Source of the DNA: Chara braunii
Lineage: Eukaryota; Streptophyta; Charophyceae; Charales; Characeae
Length of the DNA: 21,899 nt
Assembly: GCA_003427395.1 (NCBI GenBank)
Contig: BFEA01000220.1
Span: 2,092,682-2,114,580, forward strand
Direction of reading: 5' to 3'
Shown: positions 10,163 to 19,000 of the stretch, one piece after another
How positions within the stretch are numbered: position 1 is the stretch's first letter
Layout of the letters: each line of letters opens with the position of its first letter
Notes under the pieces: generated by a model
Database searches by the model: none
What the model was told of the DNA's origin: nothing
What the model saw: only the letters and a program-made list of their open reading frames with translations
Translations under genes and position numbers: made by a program

Positions 10163-10545
10163 TTGAATGGCAAAATTGAAATATGGGTCAAATTGCGGTC
10201 GCGATCTATTTTGCAGTTGAAATATATATTTTTAATTTATTTAGCGTTTTTCGTGGAAAGATCACAACAAAATCTACGAGTACTACAATTTTCAGGTTTT
10301 TTCACTCATTCTTCTGAGTGTGAAAACTCACTGAATTTGGAGTACTTTTTTAGTTGGCCCAGGCATGGCTGAGTGGCAAAAATGGAAAATGTGCCGAATC
10401 GGCGCGACGATTATTTCGCAGTGTAAATGATTTTTTGTAAATGTTCTATTATTATTTCTGGAAATAACACGACCTCACCTGTGGATTTTCAAAATTTCAG
10501 ATTTTTGTGCGTGTTCGTCCGAGCACAGAAAATCGCCAAAGTTGC
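10163..10545. repeat. Satellite-like array, block 2
   Basis: Two units of the same 200-bp repeat as at 8470-9080. The words GGCAAAATTGAAATATG (about 10169) and GGCAAAAATGGAAAATGTG (about 10374) begin the units. The later unit landmarks ATTTTCAGGTTTTTTC, TGAAAACTCACTGAATTTGG and GAAAATCGCCAAAGTTG follow in the same order. Confidence 0.75.
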
Positions 10546-10971
10546 CTCTTGCAAAACGCCTATTTCGTTGTGCCTGACCTCCCTGTTTTGAGAGGACGGG
10601 GCTCAATGCCTGGGCCTGAGGGCCCTTTTGCAGTTCACATGCCCTCACTTCTTTTTGGGGTCCGCTTCTACCCGGGACCGGGCCAACGCCCCCCACTTCT
10701 TTTCGGGGTCCACTTCCACCCGAGGACCGGTCCTTCCTTTTTCCAAAAGTCCCGGTTCTACCAGAGCTAGCTGTCGGTAGATGGTCGTTTTTTTTGTTTT
10801 TTGTTTTTGTATTGTGTGTATCTTACCTGTGCAGGCGGACAGGTGTGCAGAGCATTTCAGCCTTTTTGGATTCGGGTGTGCGGCCTGCACCTGCTGGCGG
10901 AACAGTTGCCGTGCTACTCTCCGTGCAAAATGGCTTTCTTTGTTTTTTTTTCTTAGTTTTTTTTTTTTTTA
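10546..10971. repeat. GC-rich spacer with 48-bp tandem duplication
   Basis: CACTTCTTTTTGGGGTCCGC at 10646 recurs as CACTTCTTTTCGGGGTCCAC at 10694, followed in both by C-TC-ACCC-GGACCGG. The rest is non-coding with T runs. A GCCTGCACCTGCTGG word near 10882 also occurs near 9091. Confidence 0.6.
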
Positions 10972-11092
10972 CCTTGGAATTTCATTCCAAACGCGCCCAG
11001 TTGAGACTGAATCCTTCGTTAGAACATGGAAAGATACATCGCCATCTTCCTTTTTTTTTTTTTTTTTTTTTACATTGGAATTGGGCTGGTCG
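10972..11092 (+). mobile_element. MITE-like element remnant, copy A5
   Basis: The core at about 11006-11044 (TCGTTAGAACATGGAAAGAT then ACATCGCCAT) differs from copy A2 at about 5 of 41 positions, mostly transitions. The left inner arm AAACGCGCCCAG aligns with AAATGTGCAGAG of A2. The usual GGGCCTCGC ends are missing. Instead TTGGAAT words lie on both sides, and a T run of about 20 follows the core. Confidence 0.5.
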
Positions 11093-11110
11093 CCGGGCCA
11101 TCGCCGTCCT

Positions 11111-11279
11111 GGGGCGAGGTCCCACTAGCAAAGAGGATTGGATTGAACACCCGAATCTCGACTCGTTTGTGGAAAGGTGCAGAATGTCGAGATTGAACTG
11201 CTTTTCGGCATCGCTGCGGTAAAACACGTCCAGATGCAGGATATTTATCCAACCCACTTTGCTAATGGGACCTCGCCCC
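11111..11279. mobile_element. MITE-like element with 23-bp terminal inverted repeats, A3
   Basis: GGGGCGAGGTCCCACTAGCA (11111 on) is matched by the reverse complement of 11257-11279 with one mismatch over 23 bp. The symmetry continues as TTGGAT inside both ends. A nested pair AATCTCGAC / GTCGAGATT lies near the middle. The interior holds CGTCCAGATGCAGG, similar to the core end of the other MITE copies. Length is 169 bp with no coding capacity. A clear target duplication was not found. Confidence 0.7.
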
Positions 11280-11731
11280 TGGCTGCGCCGCCACGCCCTA
11301 GCGTGGTATCAGTAGTGTAGTGGTGGGATCAGACCCTTACAAAAGAAAAAAAAAACGTTCTGAAGTCGTCGGAATGCACGTGGTCCAGAAAGCGTCCAAT
11401 TGCATGTAGAGCGTTGTGTAGTGGAGCGACGCCCATTCGCCGAGAATTGGGGCGAGCCCATCAGTTTCCTGTACAGGATGCATGCGGCATGACACAGATC
11501 GAGCCGCACACGACACCAACGGATCGATTCCGACCATGTCGATATCCGGAAAGACGGGAGACCTTGGCACGTGTCTTCCCGATGTCGCACGTGACCGACG
11601 GAAAAATCTCGATCTGGAAAACACCCGAGTAAGGCGTGAGGGTTCAAGCAGAACCTGGTAGGCCCACGCTCAACTTGGTGTCGGTGGTGTGTTTGTGTGT
11701 GTCACACAAACGAGAGAGAGAGAGAGAGAAA
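11280..11731 (+). promoter_or_regulatory. Presumed COQ9 5' flank and 5' UTR
   Basis: The 450 bases before the chosen COQ9 start contain three CACGTG G-box cores (11377, 11568, 11588), a hairpin of nine perfect pairs (GTTTGTGTG 91-99 / CACACAAAC 103-111 of the 11600-11711 stretch), and a GA run at 11712-11729 just before the ATG. No convincing TATA box was seen. CACGTG also recurs inside exon 1 (11750, 11952, 12102, 12408) and elsewhere in the window, so binding significance is uncertain. The transcription start is not determined. Confidence 0.35.
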
Positions 11732-13069
11732 ATGGGGCCCATTGTGCGACACGTGGCGCGTGCAGGATTGGCTCGATGTAGTGCGCTCCCGCAGGCATGG
11801 AGAGTGGTGTCGTCGGGCGACGGGATCGCGACGCGGCGGCCGCAAGGTGAGATCCAACGGCTAGTAAATTCACACTTGTCGGCAGCGCCGTCGAGAGGTG
11901 GACACGTCAGCACGGCCAAGGCAAGGAACGACGGCGATGGCGGGCTCGGTCCACGTGTGCAGTGTACGTCCAGTGCATCGACGGATGTTCAAGCTCTTGA
12001 TAGACAATTGGGGGAGGGGGCTGGAGGGCCAAGAGGGAGGAAATGTGGGGATGGTAATGAAAAAAAGCTACTGGCTATGGAGGCAGTCGTCGATGACATG
12101 CCACGTGGAAGCCGTGGGTCGATTTCTAGGGTTTCTGGCGGCAGGACCATCTCTTCAATGGCAATGACGTGTCGTTCTTCTCCTCCTCTTTCTGGAAATA
12201 CTTTCCCATCTTCGAGACCCTCCTCGTCGGGGGTAATCGACGTTTCCTGGGGGAAATTTCTGGGCGCTACATATACCGTAATCAATAATGGCGGGAAATT
12301 TCTTGGCGCCACACATGCCATCATCAATAATGGCGGGAATACCACGTCAGCATCGACGGCGTCATCGCCATCGATGTCTTTGCCGGAGGAGGGGACGGCG
12401 GGGATGCCACGTGGAAGAGGAGCAGCAGCTGCGACAGCAACGTGGATGTCAGGAGGAGCTATGAGGAGGAGGAGAACCAGAGGCGTGTTGACGTCAACAG
12501 CGCGATGCACGCAAGTGCACCAAGGAATGGCGATGGCGAGAAAGTTCTTGTCCACGTCATCGTCGACGTCATCGTCGGCGAAGATAGACGACTCGGCCAG
12601 TCGCGCAATGGCTGGGCAGGGGAGTAATGAGGAGGAGAGGTCTCTTAAAGAGACTGGCGATGGTGGAACGAACACGGGAAGTGGTGATTGGTCGGGAGCG
12701 CAGCAGATCGGAGGGATAGGAGGAGGAGGAGGAGGAGGGGAAGGGGGAGGAGGAGGGGAAGGGGGAGGAGGAGTAGGGTATAGAGGACGTCGAAAGTATG
12801 GAGGCATGGGAGCAAAAAGGGAAATCAGCGGCGCCGCTGATCGAGCGGAGAGAGAGGGAATTAGTGAAGGTGCTGCCGATGGTGAAGATTTGAAGAGAGC
12901 GGAGAAAGTGACATCGTCGGTAGAAGAGTCTGTTGGAGGTGGGGGAGGGGGGGGAGGAGGAGGAAGAGAGGGAGGTGGAGAAGAGGGAGGAGGAGCAGGA
13001 GGTGTTGACGCACACGGAGAAGACGCAGTGGAAGTCAAAGTGCTGAAAATTGCTTTGGAAAAACATGTG
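11732..13069 (+). CDS. COQ9: COQ9 exon 1: presequence, low-complexity region, domain start
   Basis: The ATG at 11732 has A at -3 and follows a GA run. An in-frame ATG at 11636 would add 32 residues of repeat-derived sequence and is less likely. Residues 1-40 are Arg/Ala-rich and almost without acids (MGPIVRHVARAGLARCSALP...), typical of a mitochondrial presequence. Residues 174-201 are two 14-residue repeats (GKFLGAT...INNG) from a 42-bp duplication at 12251-12334. A Ser run lies near 270-285. Gly/Glu tracts lie near 328-350 and 400-425. The COQ9 domain begins about 434 with VKVLKIALEKHV. The exon ends GTG|GTAGGT. A perfect alternative donor (CAAG|GTGAGA) at 11845/11846 could shorten the coding part if a suitable acceptor is used, so the low-complexity middle is less certain than the two ends. 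Confidence 0.75.
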
Positions 13070-16000
13070 GTAGGTATTAAAATAATGTTTTGGTCTTGTT
13101 TTTTGCTTCCGTTTTTTTTTTTTTTGTGTTTTCTTTTTCTGAATCGGATGGTGAAGGTTTGTTTTGCTCCTCCTCCTCCTCCTTCCCCTCCCCGTAACGC
13201 CCCGAAAAGAAATATGCCATGGGCTGCGCTCCTCTGCTCACCACGAGCACAAAAGACAAAAAATATGGCGATGACCTTTCCATTGTTCTAGCGGAAGATT
13301 CATACTCAATTTGCACTTTTGGCGAGTAGTGGAGCGATGCCCCATTTCTTGTTTTATGTTCGTCATTCTGCGCAGATGCTTTGGTATGTTTTTTCTCCCT
13401 CTGTATCGTTGCAGGTTTTTCCTCCCTCACACACACACACACACACACAGACACAAAATTAAAAATAAAAAATAAAAAAATCCATCAGTCAAATTCATCC
13501 TGGGCAAACCGTCGGGGTTCAACCTCCTGATGAGTCGGTGAAAGTCCGACGAAACAATCCTGCTTTTCTTTCAGGGAGCTGTGTATAGCGAGTATGACAG
13601 CACACACTCACACACTCACACACTCACACACTCACACACTCACAAACTCATACAGTCGCACACTCGATACAGTCACACACTCATGCAGTCACACACTCAT
13701 ACAGTGTCACACACACGCACTCAGACAAACGGTATCATTCCGGTCTTCCCCACGCCCGGACTGTCTACCTTTTCGCAAGCTCCACCCAACCCTCCCCCCC
13801 CCTTCTTCCCCCCCCCTTCGTTACTTTCCCGCTTGGCTTTGTCAGGCAGTCGTTGATTTTATTGTAGTATTTAAAAGACATGCTGAAAAGTATGTCATTT
13901 CATTTTTTGTATCTATAAGGTTCGGTTATGGTGGTGACGTGATCATCCGCCAAAATGACACTCTCGATGTTCCCCTCGAAAAAAAAAAGAGCAGCTACTT
14001 AAAAAACGTGTACCATGACAGAAAGAAAAAGCACAAGTGGACAAAGAAATTGAAGAAACACGAGGAGAAATGAAGACATGGGCTGCACGTTGGCTGGAAG
14101 TGGTGCGGTAAACGTGTAAGAAAAGGAGGGAAAAAAAAACAGAAAAAATGGAGGGGTGGGAGAAGGAGGTGATCATTCTGGCGACATGATTTGAGACGCA
14201 GTTCCTGATGAAGGAATGGGCAAAAAGATTAAAAAAAAAAGAATACATAAAAAAAGAGAAAAAAAAAGAGGAAAGAACGCAAGAGATAAAAAGAAAGGCA
14301 ATTTATTTGTGTTCTGCAATGGGAATTTTTTTTTTTTTCCCCCCGCTGCTTCAGGCAATGCGCACACTACGGACCTTTTCAACGGATCTCTGGACGTAAT
14401 TGCGGCCAGATACATCCTGATCTCACCGTAAAAAAAAAACAGTCAGATACATGCTGGATGGTTCTAAGATGAGTGTGGCTTCGGGCCTCGCTCCACTTAC
14501 TCTCCGTTCTCCAATTGTCGACAGTGGAGGGTTCCTCCACTTAGGGCCTCGCTCCAGTCACTACTACTCACCAAATGTGCAGAGACGGAGAATGAATCTT
14601 CCGCTAGAACATGGAAAGACACATCGCCATATTTTTTGCCTTTTGTGCATGTAGTCAGTAGTGGAGCGAGGCCCTTACTACTCTCGACCCCTCCACTCTC
14701 GAAAATTGATCTAGAGATTAAAACTTAAATAAAATAAAAAGATCGAGTGCATCGTGAATGCCCGTCGAGAGGAATTAAATTTTGTGCATTATTTATTTTT
14801 CAACCGCTCGATCAACACAAATCGCAGCCTGCTGCCGAGGGTTCTCTCGGGGACCCTCGACTCCACTCTCGAAAATTGATCTAGAGATTAAAACTTAAAT
14901 AAAATAAAAAGATCGAGTGCATCGTGAATGCCCGTTGAGAGGAATTAAATTTTGTGCATTATTTATTTTTCAACCGCTCGATCAACACAAATCGCAGCCT
15001 GCAGCCGAGGGTTCTCTCGGGGACCCTCGAATCCGGACTTGAAATAGAGAGTAGTTAGTTCTTTTCTTTATTATTATTATTATTATTTATTATTATTTAT
15101 TTTTCGGCGTTTTCTGTTGGAAAAAAATGAAAACAAAAAGAAGAAGAACGGCAAGTTCTTTTCTTTATTATTATTATTATTTATTATTATTATTATTTTA
15201 TTTCGGCGTTTTCTGTTGGAAAAAAATGAAAACAAGAAGAAGAACGGCAAGTTCTTTTCTTTATTATTATTATTAATTATTAATTATTATTTTTTTATTT
15301 CATCGTTTTCTGTTGGAAAAAAATGAAAACAAAAAGAAGAAGAATGGCAAGTATTCTTTGCCTCTTTGGATGGAGAATACAGATCGCGATCGCCACTTGA
15401 GTTTAATTTTATTTTGTTGGATTATTTTCCTTCTGACCACTACTTAATTTAACGACATGTTTTTTTTGTTTTCTGGCGATCTTAACGATTATGTTCTTTA
15501 AGTAAAGGTAATACATTTATTATGGACTGCAATATTGAGCATATATATTTATTATGGGCTCCATTTGTTGCTCTATCTCATGTTTGCAGACTAACAAGGC
15601 CTCCTTGGGTTGGTTGCCCTCATTGGAACTTTTTCTTTCGGATCAGCAGAGCCCGGACAAGGGCCAGACAAGGTCCATGCAAAAAAAAAAAGGAAAAAAA
15701 AAAATTCTAAAAAAAATCTGAAAAGAAGTATGTTATGCCTGGCCCCTGCAAAAAAAAAAATAAAAAAAAAATCTGGAAAAACACTATAATAAACTCAGCT
15801 TTCAATTCAGGGTCACGCGCTCACACTGAAATTCATGACCAAGTCGGATTATTATTATTATTATTATTAGGCCCGGCCGGGTAAGTGGTCCCGGGGTCAC
15901 TCTGGTATCCCCATTTTTTGGGACTATTTTCTGACATTTTGATTGATTGTCGTTTTTTGTGGTTATCTTGTGGCTCTCTTTTTTTTTTTTTTTTTTTTCC

Positions 16001-19000
16001 CTTTGTGACTATTTGCTGTTGTCTATTGCTCCTGGCCTTTAGTCCACCTTGGGTTGGTCTGAGGCGGCGCTAACGGCGGCGCTAACGGACGCAGGGCTGT
16101 CGCCAGCGGCTATTGGGATTCTCCCGCGTCGAGAGGCAATGCTTGTGGAGGTGAGAGTAAAGGAGTTTTTTTTTCCGTTCTTTTTTTCTTTTTTTCCTTT
16201 TCCTTTCTTTTTAATTATTATTTAGTAATAAAGGTCCAGGGGCAAGATTCCACAAGCAGGGAATAATGGCACGTGCGGTCTCTGTGGGACGTCTAGGAAA
16301 GCGAAAAAGAAATAAACAAAGCCCCTGAAGTCTCTTCAATCATCGTTCTTCTCTGCTCGACCATCACACGGAGGGCAGAACTCACACCTGCACTTCCTGA
16401 ATGTATTTGCCCGGAATTACGGCCAAACTGGATGAATCTGACCGCAATCACGTCCAGAGCTCTAATGTTGCAATGAACCTCTTAGTTCAACACCGGTGCG
16501 CGCACACAATCACAGCACATTCATGTATGAGATCACACGAAGTTCACACTGGAGACCAGAGAGATTAAGACCAGGTAGCGCAGCTGACGAGTTCCAGGTC
16601 ACCAGCGCTCATCAGCGCATGACAAAGGTAACCCATAACCAGCATAAGCTCTCAAGTAAGTATCCGTTCTCCCACTGCTCTTCTCTTTTATGTATCTCCC
16701 TTCCTTACTGATCTTGTCTTCTCCCTAGCTATGTCCTCACGGTGTCTTCTCTTCCTACTTGGGTCCACACACACACTAGCTTCTACTCAAAGATCTACTC
16801 TGAATACACCCACTGATATACGTACTAACTGTCTGAAGTCTTCTACTAACACTCTGCACTGGCGCAGCTATGGCTGCCTTCTCCCTGCCAGCTCTAATAC
16901 TTCCTCTCTCCCTCTCTCTCTCTCTCTTAGCGCAGCACTCTGGCTTCAGCGCTCTGCCCCTCACTACAGCGCTCAAGTACACCAGCACTTCCACACTTCC
17001 TTGCCAATTAGCAATCTGCCCCTTTGGTAGGCTGGCCAGTCCTTTTGTAGTCTTGGATTGCACTTCAACTCGTGCCAGCCTCTGCTTCTGAATCTGCCTG
17101 TGTTCCGGTACCACATTCCCACGGCCTGTCTGCTTCTGAATGTCAAGGTCTTGAACCTTCCCGAATTACCATTGGTCTGCTGCTGCTTGGGCCTTTGAGT
17201 CATCACTTTTCGATTTTGGCATATGGTTTTTTGACTGTGCACTGTGACTCCTGCCTCTGGGACACGACTCTTGCCTATAGGACTGCCCTTTCACTCGTGG
17301 GATGTGACTCTTCAACATGACTTTGCGTTATGCGCTGAGATGTGACTTCTGTCCCTGAGACTTTGCATTATGCGCTGAGATGTGACTTTTCGATGTGACT
17401 TCTGTCCCTCAGGGCATCGTCACACCACTCTCGAAATGTGCAAAATGAGAATGAACTTCCTGCTAAGACATGGCCAGATGCACCGCCATAATTTTGTCAT
17501 TTTCACATTTCGAGAGTGGTGTGGCGAGGCCCTGAGATGTGACAGTTTGCTGGGTGCCTGTTGGATGGACTAGACTGCTGAGGTACCCGACTGTGACTTT
17601 TCTGACTGCTGAGGTACCCGACTGTGACTTTTCTGAATTTGACGAACTCGGCCTCTCTTGACCAGGGCCTCTGACCCTGAGATCCGATTTTGGGGGTCTG
17701 TCTGAATTGTGGAAGGCCTTTAAATGTAGCTTGATGGTCTTTTTGTCCTTTCTCTGCGGTACAGAGCATCTTAGTCAGTCGTTTGCTCTGCTCTGCTCTG
17801 GGGTCGAGGGGACACTGTATAGAACGGTTTGTTGGAAGTGTCTTTTCTCATTCCCATTTTTCGAATTTCTTTCCAACATACCGTTCAATAATTTCAACCC
17901 CCTCTGTTTTTTCCTTTTTTCAGATTAGAACGAGGGGGGGGGGGGGCTATTATTGACGGTGCCAAATTTGGGGTCACGGGCAGCCCTCTGGAGTACCTTA
18001 TTATTTTTCTTTTGGAAGGGACGAATCAGAAACGGTTTTCACCTTTCTGCAGTCACAGATGCGGGCCCTAGCGTTCGATCCCCAGACCTCACTTTGCCCA
18101 TGTACAGTATTGAGTCGACCCCGAGTGTTTGAACCCGTGATCTGTGTTTTGGTAGTTGTTTGTCGTCTGTCGTAGGTCTGTGTAGCGGTAGGGGTTTGAT
18201 CTGTAGGTCTGTCGATTAGGAGTCACAGCTCTGTAGAGGTCGTGGCTGTAGACGCTCTGAACGGTCAAGGTCGTAGCTGCTACAGTCCTGAAAGGTCAAG
18301 GCCGTAGCTGCTACAGTACCCGAAAGGCCAAGTCCACAGCCTTCCGGAAGGTCCGGAAGTGGCCTTTCGAAGTGTCTCACGTTTCGTCAGAGGCAAGTGG
18401 GCAAGTGGGGAGCCAACTGCGCTACATTGGCAGTGCGACTGCATCGAGTTGGCAGTGCAAACCCATGCAGTCAGCAGCACCGGTCCCAGTCAGTCAAGAG
18501 TCCAGTCAAGCAAGTACCGTGTGGGACTGTGTGCACCAAGGGCCCGGTGGAACAGGGGCAGACCGATGAGTTACAGAAGTATAAATCAAGAGGCAGCGCC
18601 CATCCATTCATTCATTCGCTGCGTAAGCCATGTGGAAGCGCTGCTACAGCATCTTGTGCGAAGGTGGTCTGCATGTTGCCCGAAGACGAAGTGGGCTGAA
18701 GAGAGATAACGTAGCCATAGTCAGTAGTGGTAGTGCGGCCATAGCCGCTGCAGGAGGAAGTGAGACTAAGCGTGTGTGTGTGGTGGTATTCAGGGTGATC
18801 CAGAGTGAGCGTGTGTGAACAGTGGGGTTGGACACAGTGACGAAGGTTGGGATGTTCAGGCGCTGATGCGCCGTAGCCTGTTGAAGAGAACTTGCATCTG
18901 AACTGTGTTCTTGATTTCCATATCTCTAAGCTTTGAGTGGGCGCCCTGCGCCAGTGTGAATCTCCATCTGTTTGCATGCGTGCGAAGTGGAAAGAAAGCG

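Larger units (their letters stand above)
13070..16042 (+). other. COQ9 intron 1
   Basis: A 2973-bp intron, GTAGGT...CCTTTAG. It contains MITE copy A6 (minus orientation), a CA run, hammerhead HHR3, a CACACT array, two abutting MITE copies, a 170-bp tandem duplication, a 98-bp triple repeat and ATT/A-rich runs. No other gene is recognised in it. Confidence 0.85.

Noticed and set aside
11300-11315. TGGTATCAG, similar to an initiator-tRNA primer-binding site
   Set aside because: The match stops after nine bases and no LTR structure surrounds it.
11989-13038. 349-codon proline-rich open frame on the minus strand
   Set aside because: It is the reverse of the glycine-rich COQ9 exon 1; GGN codons read backwards give proline and serine. 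It has no domain of its own.
13600-13729. Regular short repeats that might suggest a CRISPR array
   Set aside because: It is a eukaryotic simple-sequence repeat; spacers are not unique and units are too short.
14204-14216. CTGATGA word resembling a hammerhead core
   Set aside because: No stem II hairpin and no paired GAAA follow; no cleavage triplet with stem I precedes it.
16605-16620. Minus-strand CTGATGAGCG word
   Set aside because: The required GAAA box and stem III are absent.
18060-18100. GTTCGATCC, an exact tRNA B-box word
   Set aside because: No T-stem pairing around it and no A box or cloverleaf upstream.
18575-18600. TATAAATC word that could be the TATA box of an LTR
   Set aside because: No matching second LTR, primer-binding site or TG...CA ends could be found nearby.
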